Assembly (NCBI RefSeq): GCF_030913655.1
Contig: NZ_CP133189.1
Span: forward strand, 248,001-312,000
DNA length: 64,000 nt
Direction: 5' to 3'
Source of the DNA: Clostridium sp. MB40-C1
GTDB taxonomy: Bacteria; Bacillota; Clostridia; Clostridiales; Clostridiaceae
Each line of letters opens with the position of its first letter. Position 1 is the first letter of the stretch. Of the stretch, positions 9,170-17,678 are shown one piece after another. The notes beneath the pieces were generated by a model. That model did not search any database, was not told the DNA's origin, and saw nothing but the letters and a program-made list of their open reading frames with translations. The position numbers were made by a program, and so were the translations under genes.

Positions 9170-10528
9170 ATGGATAACTTAAAGAAAAGTAAATTTAAAT
9201 TTATTCATGCAGCAGATATTCATCTTGGAAGTATTATTCATGCTACTTGTGGTGAAATAAGAGAGATTGATACTATATTCAAATATGGGGTATACAAAGC
9301 GTTCAATAATATATGTGAATTTGCTATTAAAACCAAAGTAGATTTTATATTACTCTGTGGAGATGTATATGATAGAGAAAGCAGGACTGTTAGAGCAGCA
9401 GAAATTTTTCATAATGAATGTAAAAGATTAAATGAAAATAATATAAATGTATATATAATAAGGGGGAATCATGATCCTATAGGTAAGTCAGAAGAATTAT
9501 TTAATTTACCAGATAATGTTTATATATTTGACAATGAAAAGACAGAAAATTTTGAAATGAACAAAGATGATAATTTTATAGCTAGAATAGTTGGACAATC
9601 CTATAAAGGAAAATGGGAAGGAAGAAAAGTATTTCAAAATTATATTGTTGAGGATAATTCTTCTTATAACATTGCTTTGCTTCATACTCAATTAGAACCC
9701 CAAAATAATAATTATTTGCCTTGTAGTTCTAAGGAATTAATTAAGAATAAAAACATAAATTATTGGGCTTTGGGACATATCCACAAGTGTAGAATAATAA
9801 ATGAGAAATCACCTGTTATAGTATACCCAGGAATTCCTCAGGGGAGAGATATAGGAGAAAAAGGAATAGGAGGATGTTTGTTAGTAGAGGTTATGGAAGA
9901 TTATTCTACAAACCTTTCGTTTGTACCAACTTCTTCAGTAATATGGGAAAAGATTATTGTAGATATAAATGATTACAATAATCTTGAAAATTTAAATGAT
10001 TTAGAAGAGGTTTTAGTAGAAAAAAGTGAATTAGTATTAAATAGTCAGGTAGAAGTACCAGAAAATCTAGAAAGTACTTATCCCCCATCACAATTATTAA
10101 AAGGATATGTAGTTCAATGGGATATACAAGGTAGAGGAAAGATAAATGAAGTTTTAAGAGAAGATAAAGAAAATATAATAGATTATCTTAGACAAACATT
10201 AAATGAACGGTTTGTACAAAAAGAAAAGTTTTTGTATACAGATTCTATAGAAATAAATACTAAAAAGGCGTTTAAGGACTTAGAAAAGTTTAAAGAGAAT
10301 ACATCTATATGTAATGAAATTAATAGTATAATAGAAAGTATTTCACAAGATGAAGAATTGAAAAAAGAATTCATTAAAAGTTTTGGAAATGTATTTGAGA
10401 AGAAGTATGATATTGAGGATATTAATCAGGAGAAGATTCAACTTGATGAGGAAATAATAGAAGAGATCATAAATGAGGCAAGGGAGATTGTGCTGGAAAA
10501 ATTAATTGAAAAAGGTGAACAGTTTTGA
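9170..10528 (+). CDS. SbcD-like DNA repair metallophosphoesterase (YhaO type)
   Basis: A 452-residue calcineurin-like phosphoesterase of the SbcD/Mre11 superfamily. The motifs appear in order: D16-x-H18 (HAADIHLGS), GDVYDR (about 64-69), GNHDP (about 99-103), LLHTQLEP and LGHIHKC, which supply the two-metal site. The C-terminal half is the capping/ATPase-binding region. It overlaps the downstream SbcC-like gene by 4 bp (TTGA), so the two are translationally coupled and should form a nuclease-ATPase complex acting on DNA ends. The arrangement resembles Bacillus yhaO-yhaN more than sbcD-sbcC. Start ATG after AAGGAG. Confidence 0.88.
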   Translation: MDNLKKSKFKFIHAADIHLGSIIHATCGEIREIDTIFKYGVYKAFNNICEFAIKTKVDFILLCGDVYDRESRTVRAAEIFHNECKRLNENNINVYIIRGNHDPIGKSEELFNLPDNVYIFDNEKTENFEMNKDDNFIARIVGQSYKGKWEGRKVFQNYIVEDNSSYNIALLHTQLEPQNNNYLPCSSKELIKNKNINYWALGHIHKCRIINEKSPVIVYPGIPQGRDIGEKGIGGCLLVEVMEDYSTNLSFVPTSSVIWEKIIVDINDYNNLENLNDLEEVLVEKSELVLNSQVEVPENLESTYPPSQLLKGYVVQWDIQGRGKINEVLREDKENIIDYLRQTLNERFVQKEKFLYTDSIEINTKKAFKDLEKFKENTSICNEINSIIESISQDEELKKEFIKSFGNVFEKKYDIEDINQEKIQLDEEIIEEIINEAREIVLEKLIEKGEQF

Positions 10529-13311
10529 GGATAAAAAGAATAAGCATAAGGGATTTTGGAATATTCAGAGAAGAAAAAATTGAAAATTTAAATAGTAATA
10601 TAGTTATAATTGGTGGATATAATAGAGCTGGAAAATCAACTTTTATGGAAATCCTAAGATGTATTGGATTTGGATTTTTAAAAGAAGAACGACTTTCTTC
10701 TGTCAATATTGAATATGATGTAAATTGTGATATAGAAAATCAAAATAAAGATTTATTTAATATAGAGATAAAAGGCAATAGACAACCAATTGTTAAAAAT
10801 ATAAATACAAAAGAAGAGGTTTTAATTAATGACATTTATAATTTAGATTATTTTACATATAAACAGATTTTTACAATAAGTTTGGACGAGCTACAAAATT
10901 ATAGTGTTAAGAATTCTAAAGAGTTAAATAATATGTATACTGTGTTGTTAGGAGCAGGATTTAAAGAAATAGCACAAATCCCTGAGGTTATAAAAGAATT
11001 AAACAAAGAAGCTTCTAAAATAGGAGGTAAAAATGGAAACCCTACTACTGCACAATTTAAAGAGAAAAATAAAACTATAAAAAAAGGTCTTGAACTTAGA
11101 AAAAAAGCTTTGAATGAAGTAGAAGAATATTATAAAACTTTAAAAGAATTGGATAAAATACAGAATAATATTAAAGTAGAAGAAAGCAATTTAAAAAATC
11201 TAGATAAGAAAATAAATACTATTCAATATATTAAAAATAATTTTAAAAAATATTTGAGGATACAAGAAATACAATCTAAATTATACACTTTACAGCAAAG
11301 CAATGAAATTAAGAAAATTAATCATGGAAGCATAGAAAGATTAGTTAATTTAAAAGAAGAATATGAAGACGTTTTACATGAATATGAAGAAAAAGTGTTG
11401 ATTTTTCGGCATAATACAAAAGAGGATATTAATTTTAAGAACAGGCTTATTAATTGGGAAGAACAGATATATAATGTTTTTAATAATATATCTGGGATAA
11501 AAGAAAAAATAAGAAATTATGAAGAACTAGAAAAAAATTGTATAGAAAAGAGAAATTATATAAGTAAAGAAATGTCTAAAATAAATGAAGAATGGATTGA
11601 TGATTTTAATAAAATAAAGAATATAAAAACAGACATTTTAAGTTTGGATAATATAAATGGGACTATAGATAATTATAATCATCTAGTATATGAAAAAAAT
11701 TTAATTAATAATGAGATATCCACTTTAACTACTAATAAAGAATTAATTAAAGAGTCTAAAATGAAAAATAAGGTTTCAGATTTAAATAATATAATTAAAA
11801 AATACTTCTTTATTTCTATTTTAATTGTTATATTTGGATTAACAATATCTTTTGTTAACTATAAAGTGGGTATTGCATTGATAATATCGGGTTTGATTTT
11901 AGGTGGAGTATACTCTGTAATTATATATAGTTCTACTAAAGAAAATAAAATTAATGAGGGTATGGAAAGCAACATAGATAATATAAATTATAAGCTTAAG
12001 TTAAAAACTGAAAAATATAAAACTATATGCAATAATATAGAAAGCAACGAAAAGAAGATACAAAGTTTTAAAGAATTATTGAATCTTAAAAAAGATATAT
12101 CTGGGGAAATTCTAAAAGAATATTTTAAAATAGTAAAAAACATAAAAAATGAGATTGTTAGTTTAGAATCCATGATAAGTAGAGCAATAGGTCAAAAAAA
12201 AGAAATAAATAGTGAGCTTGATTGTATAAATAAATTGATCTCTTTATTTAATGATAAATATAAAGAAAAAGTAAATATTAAGCCAGAAGATTTTTCACAA
12301 AACATTGAAGTGAAGTTCAACTATATTGAAAAGCTAAGAAACTATGTTGAGTTAGCAGAAAAAATAAATATTATTGAACATAAAAAGGGTCGGTTAGAGG
12401 AAAAAATATTAAATTTAATAGGAGATAAATATAAAGATAATATTCTAAATGGAATAGATGAGTATATTGATTTTAATAAAAAATATAAGGAAATTTTAGA
12501 GTTAAAAACAGAGAAAGATATGTTAGATAATATTATAAAATCTTCTCTTGATAATGAGTCTTTTAGAAATTATGAAGAATTATTTAAAAAATATAGCTCT
12601 TATTCACAAGTAGAAGAAGAATATGGAGAGAAACAAAGAGAATTTCAAAGTACAAAAGACAAGATAGAATCATTGAAAGGAGTTCGGCAAGAATTACAAT
12701 ATAAATCAAGTGTTTTAAGAACTACAGAAAAGCTAGAAGAGGCAGGTACATATATTAATGAAGGTAGAAAGGAATTAAAGATGCTTGCTAAGAAATATGC
12801 GGCATTAAAGGCATCTGAATATATTTTACAAAAACTTCAAGGGAGTTTTATAGAAAATAAAAAGGATACCTTATTAAAGGGGGCTAGTGAATATTTATCT
12901 TTTATAACAAAAGGTGAATATAAGGATATTGTTCCACCAGATAACTTGTTAAGTTTAGACTTTAAAACTATGCTACAGGATGGAAAAATTAAAGAAAATC
13001 CTGATATTTTAAGCAGGGCAACTAAAGAACAGTTATTTTTATCTGTGAGATTAAGTAGAATAAAGGAAATTGAGCCTCATTTACCTGTAATTTTGGATGA
13101 CTCTCTTGTGAATTTTGATGAGAACCACACTAAACAGGCTCTAAAAATATTGTTGCAGATGTCTAGTACAAATCAAATTTTTATAACAACATGTCATCCG
13201 CAGTTAGTAGAATATGTTGGAGATTTATCTTCGAAAGTTCAATATTTAAAACTTGAAAAAGGAAAATTTAGTGTATCTAGTAAAGAAAAACTTGTAAAAT
13301 ATTTGAGTTAA
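10525..13311 (+). CDS. SbcC/RecN-like coiled-coil ATPase with membrane hairpin (YhaN type)
   Basis: A 928-residue SMC-like ATPase. Walker A is GGYNRAGKST (about residues 31-40). Long Lys/Glu-rich coiled coils occupy roughly 170-420 and 480-760. The C-terminal half-site has an ABC-like signature (LSRATKEQLFLSVRLSRI) and Walker B (LPVILDDSLVNFD). At about residues 426-470 two hydrophobic helices separated by a short turn sit where SbcC has its zinc hook, a feature of YhaN-type proteins; no CxxC hook is seen. The TTG start overlaps the SbcD-like stop and is preceded by AAGGTG. Probable partner of the upstream phosphoesterase in DNA-end processing, perhaps at the membrane. Confidence 0.85.
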   Translation: MRIKRISIRDFGIFREEKIENLNSNIVIIGGYNRAGKSTFMEILRCIGFGFLKEERLSSVNIEYDVNCDIENQNKDLFNIEIKGNRQPIVKNINTKEEVLINDIYNLDYFTYKQIFTISLDELQNYSVKNSKELNNMYTVLLGAGFKEIAQIPEVIKELNKEASKIGGKNGNPTTAQFKEKNKTIKKGLELRKKALNEVEEYYKTLKELDKIQNNIKVEESNLKNLDKKINTIQYIKNNFKKYLRIQEIQSKLYTLQQSNEIKKINHGSIERLVNLKEEYEDVLHEYEEKVLIFRHNTKEDINFKNRLINWEEQIYNVFNNISGIKEKIRNYEELEKNCIEKRNYISKEMSKINEEWIDDFNKIKNIKTDILSLDNINGTIDNYNHLVYEKNLINNEISTLTTNKELIKESKMKNKVSDLNNIIKKYFFISILIVIFGLTISFVNYKVGIALIISGLILGGVYSVIIYSSTKENKINEGMESNIDNINYKLKLKTEKYKTICNNIESNEKKIQSFKELLNLKKDISGEILKEYFKIVKNIKNEIVSLESMISRAIGQKKEINSELDCINKLISLFNDKYKEKVNIKPEDFSQNIEVKFNYIEKLRNYVELAEKINIIEHKKGRLEEKILNLIGDKYKDNILNGIDEYIDFNKKYKEILELKTEKDMLDNIIKSSLDNESFRNYEELFKKYSSYSQVEEEYGEKQREFQSTKDKIESLKGVRQELQYKSSVLRTTEKLEEAGTYINEGRKELKMLAKKYAALKASEYILQKLQGSFIENKKDTLLKGASEYLSFITKGEYKDIVPPDNLLSLDFKTMLQDGKIKENPDILSRATKEQLFLSVRLSRIKEIEPHLPVILDDSLVNFDENHTKQALKILLQMSSTNQIFITTCHPQLVEYVGDLSSKVQYLKLEKGKFSVSSKEKLVKYLS

Positions 13312-13345
13312 TTATTATTATATCATAATTTATTTTAGAATATAT

Positions 13346-13395
13346 TTTCAAAAATTGTTGAGTTCGTATAATTTTGAAAACAATTCTAAATTTAT
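13346..13395. repeat. R3 fold-back repeat, partial copy
   Basis: ATTGTTGAGTTCGTATAAT and the following AAAACAATTCTAAATTTA match one arm of the longer R3 copy at 42054-42252. The other arm is missing. The rest of 13312-13535 is A/T-rich with nothing else recognised. Confidence 0.5.
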
Positions 13396-13535
13396 GATTT
13401 ATGGCGAAGTCTAAATTGAGGATTAAGTATGTGAAGTTTAAATTTTAAAGTATGTATATTTACTTAAGTAGGTTTAAGTACTAAAATGTAGTAATATAAC
13501 CTAATTAAAATTTATATATTGAGTAAATTATATAA

Positions 13536-13716
13536 TTGAGGAAATTCCATAATTAACAATTCTAAATGCGAAATGCAAATTTCATTGTGGATAGAGTCTT
13601 AAAAATTCTCTTTTACTATGTTTTGAGTTTATTCTGGACCTAAAAATAGAAATTTTCGAAGCAGTAAACAATGAAACTTGCCTGTAGCTATAGGATTTTG
13701 GAATTATGCAATTAAC
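13536..13716. repeat. R1 fold-back repeat, copy 2 (reverse orientation)
   Basis: Ends TTGAGGAAATTCCATAATTA and GAATTATGCAATTAA. The inner arm CGAAGCAGTAAACAATGAAA is the reverse complement of the arm in copies 1, 3 and 5, so this copy is inverted. The loop (reverse strand) carries the conserved AGAATAAACTCAAAACATAG. It lies 60 bp before the M29 aminopeptidase gene. Confidence 0.8.
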
Positions 13717-13777
13717 TTATATTAGTAAGTGGCATTAGGGACAAGACAAAAATAAAGCTATTATAGGAGGAAGAAAT

Positions 13778-14893
13778 ATGGCAGATCAAAGACTTAATAA
13801 ATTGGCAAAGCTATTAGTTAATTATTCAGCTGAGGTTAAAGAGGGAGATTTTGTATTAGTGCAATGTGATGAAATTGCTGAGCCATGGATGGTTGAAGTT
13901 GTAAAAGAGGCTATAAAAGCAGGTGCTCATGTAGAAACTATTTTAGATTCTCATGAAACAGAGCAAATTAAATTGAGGTATAGTAGTGAAGAACAACTTC
14001 AAGAAGAAAACTTTATGCAAAAAATAATGTTAGAAAAGGCAGATGTATGGCTTACTGCATGGGGTACAAAAAATACTAAGGCAAACTCTAATATTGATTC
14101 AAAAAAGATTCAATTGAAAACTAAAGGAGCAGCAAGTTGGAGAAAGATATACTCTGATAGGACTGGGGATGGAAGTTTAAGATGGTGTGGAACTCAGTTT
14201 CCAACTTATGCAGATGCGCAAGAAGCTAGTATGAGTCTTTCAGAATATGAAGATTTCGTATATGGTGCTGGACTTTTGAATTGCGAAGATCCAGTAGTAG
14301 AATGGAAGAAAGTAAGTGCTTACCATGAAAAATGGATAAAATATCTAGATAAGAAAAAAGAATTACATATAATATCAAAAGGAACAGATATAAAAGTTAA
14401 AATTGAGGGTAGAAAGTGGATAAATTGTGATGGAAAAGTTAACTTCCCTGATGGAGAAATTTTCACATCACCAGTAGAAGATGGAATTAACGGATACATT
14501 ACTTTTAGCTTCCCAGGAATATATGCAGGAAAAGAAATCGAAGGAATTAAATTAGAAGTTAAAGATGGGAAAGTAGTAAAAGCTACTGCTGAAAAAGGAG
14601 AAGACTTATTAAAAACTTTACTTGAGACGGATGAAGGAGCATCAAGATTTGGAGAAGTAGCTATAGGAACTAACTATGGCATTAAAAACTTTACAAGGAA
14701 TATGCTCTTTGATGAGAAAATAGGTGGAACTATACACATGGCTATAGGAGATTCTATGCCTGAAGCTGGTGGGAAAAATAAATCGGTCATTCATTGGGAT
14801 ATGCTTTGTGATATGAGAAATGGTGGAGAAATATATGCTGATGGAGAACTATTTTATAAAGATGGCAAACTTATAGAAGAAATATTAAAATAA
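13778..14893 (+). CDS. M29-family aminopeptidase (AmpS/PepS/AmpT type)
   Basis: A 371-residue metallo-aminopeptidase. The N-terminal alpha/beta domain starts ADQRLNKLAKLLVNYSAEVKEGDFVLVQ. The C-terminal domain carries the M29 metal and catalytic residues within FGEVAIGTNYGI, IGGTIHMAIGDSMPEAGG and SVIHWDMLCDMRNGG. It releases N-terminal residues from peptides in the cytoplasm. It is somewhat shorter than the 400-415 residues of many members, with no obvious gap. Start ATG after GGAGGAAG. Its TAA overlaps the first bases of the large structured element at 14892-15545. Confidence 0.9.
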   Translation: MADQRLNKLAKLLVNYSAEVKEGDFVLVQCDEIAEPWMVEVVKEAIKAGAHVETILDSHETEQIKLRYSSEEQLQEENFMQKIMLEKADVWLTAWGTKNTKANSNIDSKKIQLKTKGAASWRKIYSDRTGDGSLRWCGTQFPTYADAQEASMSLSEYEDFVYGAGLLNCEDPVVEWKKVSAYHEKWIKYLDKKKELHIISKGTDIKVKIEGRKWINCDGKVNFPDGEIFTSPVEDGINGYITFSFPGIYAGKEIEGIKLEVKDGKVVKATAEKGEDLLKTLLETDEGASRFGEVAIGTNYGIKNFTRNMLFDEKIGGTIHMAIGDSMPEAGGKNKSVIHWDMLCDMRNGGEIYADGELFYKDGKLIEEILK

Positions 14894-15545
14894 TGTTGTG
14901 ACGTAATGAATAACGGCAGAAGAATAGGTTTTTCTAAATACATGTAGTTTATCCATTAAACCTTCAGCACGCAAAGAAGTACTAAAGGCGTAGCCTTCTA
15001 AAAATCCTACCCTCACTATGCGTCATTCATGACGCAGTTCGGCTGCAGGAGTCCATTTCTGCAATTACGGATTTTTAGAATTCTACACCTTAAGTACTTC
15101 TAATTGCTACTTCAAAGTTTAATCGGCTAACTACATATATAAGAAAACCTTATTCCTATGCCTTGATTTTTCATGAATAATACAGTTTAAAATGTATATT
15201 TGGGAGAAGAGGACTACTAAAAGATGATTTTCCTCCTAACGTCAGAAAATCTTTAAACTAAACTGTTTTTTCAGACTTTTAGCGGTAGTATGTATGTTTA
15301 TTCAGTATTTTATAGCAACTATCTTTTAATCTTAAGTTAAGAGATGACTCCCATAAGCTATCGCTTTTAAGAGCTTACCAGCTCTTTTGTTTAAGTCAAA
15401 AACAAAGCTCATAATGAAAAATTAAATTTTCATTATGAGCTTATTCTTTTACTTAATTCAAAGATTTTATGACATTAGGAAGAAAATCAACCTCTCCTAG
15501 TATTTAGTACCTGATTCTTAGAAAAATGTTGCGTCACAACATTTT
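14892..15545 (-). mobile_element. Large hairpin-rich dispersed element, copy A (654 bp, inverted relative to copy B)
   Basis: Read on the minus strand, this region matches 50716-51515 along most of its length. The ends are imperfect inverted repeats (AATGTTGTGACG and its complement). In order on the minus strand come a terminal palindrome ATGTTGTGACGCAACAT, a GATTTTCTTCC..GTCATAAAATC hairpin, a CATAATGAAAA hairpin (15410-15442), a GAGCTGGTAAGCTC hairpin, a variable middle, a second GATTTTCTGAC hairpin (15226-15251) and a 248-nt cruciform (14915-15162). No reading frame or transposase is present. It fills the whole space between the ampS stop and the metS stop. Whether it is a mobile element, an RNA gene or both is not known. 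Confidence 0.7.
14915..15162 (-). ncRNA. Structured core of copy A with two covarying hairpins
   Basis: On the minus strand the outer arms (GGCATAGGAATAAGGTTTTCT and, at the other end, AAAAACCTATTCTTCTGCC) pair and enclose a long imperfect helix of about 85 bp. At the apex are two hairpins: 15045-15062 (minus strand GCAGAA-ATGGAC-TCCTGC) and 15019-15036 (TGCGTC-ATGAAT-GACGCA), joined by AGCCGAACT. Compared with copy B the stems are changed pairwise while the joining sequence is constant. A structured RNA is the simplest reading; transcription is not shown. Confidence 0.5.
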
Positions 15546-15563
15546 TCATTTGCAAATTAACAA

Positions 15564-15677
15564 TTAATTACTTTCAGAGTAGTTGTCTTTTTTCATTGAA
15601 ATTATTAGAGTAGTCAATAATCCTCCCCAAAGTACGGTTGCACCTATACCGAAAAATATCATTGCGCTTACTGTCAT
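15564..15677 (-). CDS. MetS-like small subunit of NSS amino-acid transporter
   Basis: A 37-residue protein: a short N-terminus, one hydrophobic helix with glycines (IFFGIGATVLWGGLLTTLII), then a charged tail. It begins 17 nt after the NSS transporter stop on the same strand, with its own GAGGTG ribosome binding site. Such one-helix partners (MetS, methionine/alanine import small subunit) are known to accompany bacterial NSS transporters such as MetP. The pairing, position and length make this a confident call by context. The exact substrate is unknown. Confidence 0.8.
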   Translation of the reverse strand: MTVSAMIFFGIGATVLWGGLLTTLIISMKKDNYSESN

Positions 15678-15693
15678 ATTTATCACCTCATTT

Positions 15694-17187
15694 TTATTCA
15701 TTTTTTAAATTAATATTATCTCTCCATGGTTGTTTACTTATTAAGATTGCACCTATAATTCCTATTAAAATAATTCCCCATCCATAGACTAATAATGCTG
15801 GTAAATGGTATCCACCATAAGGTGTACGCATTTCCGTAATAAGACTTTGTGCCAAAATGAAAGTTAAAACAATTGGATTTACACATTTAATAATTACATC
15901 CCACCATTTGCCTATTCTATAATAAGATACTGAATTTGTATGGTCACGAATTGTTTTAGGTTTTATAATCCATCCAACTAAAATAGTTTCTAGTAATCCA
16001 ACTACAACTATTCCATAATTATTAATAAAGTTATCCATAATATCTAGTAGGTATAACCCTGCTCTAGTAGCGAAGGAAATACTTATAAGAAAGCCTACAA
16101 ATAAAATTCCTGTTACTACTTTTTTACGTTCCCATCCTGTTTTATCTATTATTGCTGAGGAGATTGCTTCAACTAAGGATACTGCTGATGTTAATCCTGC
16201 AAATATCAAGCAAGTAAAGAATAATACAGATAATATGTTTCCCCATGTTCCCATTACTGAAAATACTTTAGGAAATGCTATAAATGCAAGACCTATGCCA
16301 CTAGATACCACTTTATCAACAGCTACTCCTTGATTTGTTGCCATAAAGCCAAGTATTGCAAAAACTCCGATTGCAGATAAAAATTCAAATCCACAATTAG
16401 CAAAAGCAGTCATGAATGCACTATTATTTATATCTGTTTTTTTAGGAAGATAACTAGAATAAGTCATCATAATTCCTGTAGCTATACTTAATGAAAAAAA
16501 CACTTGTCCATATGCTGCAATCCAAACCTTAGGATCTTTAACTTTCTGCCAATCTGGTGTAAATAGTGTGTTTAGACCTAAAGAAGCGCCTTCTAGAGTT
16601 ACTCCCTTTATTACTATAATTATCATTATTATCAATAGAGTTGGCAATAATATTTTGCTTAATTTTTCAATTCCGGCTTTTATCCCTTTATAACATATAA
16701 ACCAGTTAATTAACCAAATTAAAGTTATTCCTATTAGTATTGGAACAATTATACCTCCAAATTCAAAAGGTGATGATGATAATTTTAATACTTCATTGTA
16801 AAAATAGTTGTTAGTGTCATTTCCCCATAATTTTTTAAAGCTTAATGTTAAGTACTTCATAGCTAAACTCAAAATCATTGAATAATATGACAAAATTATA
16901 ACTGCGCTAATTATAGGCCACCAACCAAGCCACTCCCATTTTTTATTTGCTCTTGCTATTGCTAGTGGTGTTGAACCTCTAAATTTATGACCCATTCCAT
17001 ATTCAAGAATTAATAGAGGTATTCCTGCGGTGAATATAGCGAAAAAATATGGAATTAAGAAAGCACCACCTCCATTTGAATAAGCTACATAAGGAAATCT
17101 CCATATATTACCTAATCCTACAGCAGAACCAATAGCTGCAAGTAGGAACCCTGCTTTTGTTCCCCATTGTTCTCTGGATTTTTTCAT
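15694..17187 (-). CDS. Sodium-dependent amino-acid transporter, NSS family (LeuT fold)
   Basis: A 497-residue, about 12-helix membrane protein. The NSS signature is near the N-terminus: WGTKAGFLLAAIGSAVGLGN followed by IWRFPYVAYSNGGGAF, which includes the unwound TM1 sodium/substrate region. It also has the expected TM6 (QVFFSLSIATGIMMTYSSYL) and TM8 regions. It couples Na+ influx to uptake of amino acids such as Leu, Met, Trp or Ala. Start ATG after AGGAGG. It is followed by the MetS-like subunit and preceded by about 360 bp of leader carrying a leucine-rich leader peptide and two tandem terminators, which suggests control by charged tRNA-Leu and hence branched-chain amino-acid uptake. Confidence 0.93.
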   Translation of the reverse strand: MKKSREQWGTKAGFLLAAIGSAVGLGNIWRFPYVAYSNGGGAFLIPYFFAIFTAGIPLLILEYGMGHKFRGSTPLAIARANKKWEWLGWWPIISAVIILSYYSMILSLAMKYLTLSFKKLWGNDTNNYFYNEVLKLSSSPFEFGGIIVPILIGITLIWLINWFICYKGIKAGIEKLSKILLPTLLIIMIIIVIKGVTLEGASLGLNTLFTPDWQKVKDPKVWIAAYGQVFFSLSIATGIMMTYSSYLPKKTDINNSAFMTAFANCGFEFLSAIGVFAILGFMATNQGVAVDKVVSSGIGLAFIAFPKVFSVMGTWGNILSVLFFTCLIFAGLTSAVSLVEAISSAIIDKTGWERKKVVTGILFVGFLISISFATRAGLYLLDIMDNFINNYGIVVVGLLETILVGWIIKPKTIRDHTNSVSYYRIGKWWDVIIKCVNPIVLTFILAQSLITEMRTPYGGYHLPALLVYGWGIILIGIIGAILISKQPWRDNINLKNE

Positions 17188-17242
17188 TTTCTATTCCTCC
17201 TAAATGATTTATCTAAATTTTTGAAATATTAATATTTATAAA

Positions 17243-17323
17243 TAAAAAAGTCCCATAGTTTATACTACGAGACTTTTTTACCTAGGATATTACAAAAGTC
17301 CCATAGTTTATCTATGGGACTCG
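17243..17323 (-). terminator. Two tandem terminators in the NSS transporter leader
   Basis: On the minus strand the first hairpin (17298-17321) is AGTCCCATAG-ATAAA-CTATGGGACT followed by TTTG. The second (17246-17277) is GTCTCGTAG-TATAAA-CTATGGGAC followed by TTTTTTA and pairs fully if G-U pairs are allowed. They are near duplicates and lie between the leader peptide and the transporter start. Confidence 0.8.
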
Positions 17324-17350
17324 ATTTATTTCAATGCAAATAATTAGCCA

Positions 17351-17424
17351 CCATAGATGCAAAACGCCTGTTTTGGCGATTGCATCTATAGTAGTATGTA
17401 ACGTATCTATATTTGCAATCGCTA
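17351..17424 (-). promoter_or_regulatory. Alternative stems of a probable transcription attenuator
   Basis: Minus-strand segments in order: 1 (17408-17424, GCGATTGCAAATATAG), 2 (17375-17391, CTATAGATGCAATCGCC), 3 (17351-17368, GGCGTTTTGCATCTATGG). Segment 2 can pair with 1 (9 bp) or with 3 (about 16 bp). Segment 3 also contains ATCTATGG, which is complementary to CCATAGAT in the 5' arm of the first terminator (17310-17317). This gives the 1:2, 2:3, 3:4 set of exclusive structures of a classical attenuator. Confidence 0.65.
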
Positions 17425-17490
17425 TCTTAAGTTAGCTAATAAGAGTAGATTATTCAATTTTGAAATAAACATATTAATTTTAATATTCAT
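17422..17490 (-). CDS. Leucine-rich leader peptide (22 aa)
   Basis: ATG at 17490 with a strong AGGAGG 6 nt upstream; TAG at 17424-17422. The second half reads NNLLLLANLR, with four leucines in a row encoded CTA CTC TTA TTA; two of these codons (CTA, CTC) are poorly used in such an A/T-rich genome. The stop codon abuts attenuator segment 1. It is too short to be a normal protein. By analogy with leu and ilv leaders, the ribosome would sense charged tRNA-Leu here. It is transcribed from the promoter at 17520-17548. Confidence 0.7.
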   Translation of the reverse strand: MNIKINMFISKLNNLLLLANLR

Positions 17491-17519
17491 AATAATCCTC
17501 CTCTTGGTAATTTTAAATT

Positions 17520-17548
17520 ATGATATCATACTATTTTAATAATGTCAA
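17520..17548 (-). promoter_or_regulatory. Sigma-A promoter for leader peptide and NSS transporter
   Basis: On the minus strand TTGACA (17548-17543), 17-bp spacer, TATCAT (17525-17520) preceded by TGA (extended -10). This would start RNA about 20-25 nt before the leader ribosome binding site. Confidence 0.75.
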
Positions 17549-17678
17549 TACAGTTCAAAAAATAACATAGAAAAATAAAGTATTCTAAATTATATTAAAG
17601 AATAAAATAAGGGTCATTTTCATAAAATATATAAAATATGCATAGAATGTAATTTAAAAATTTTTAAGGAGGATGATC

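Noticed and set aside
17187-17550. T-box riboswitch before the NSS transporter
   Set aside because: A TGG sequence follows segment 3, but the conserved T-box AGGGTGGNACCGCG and a specifier-loop stem were not found, while a translated leader with Leu codons was.
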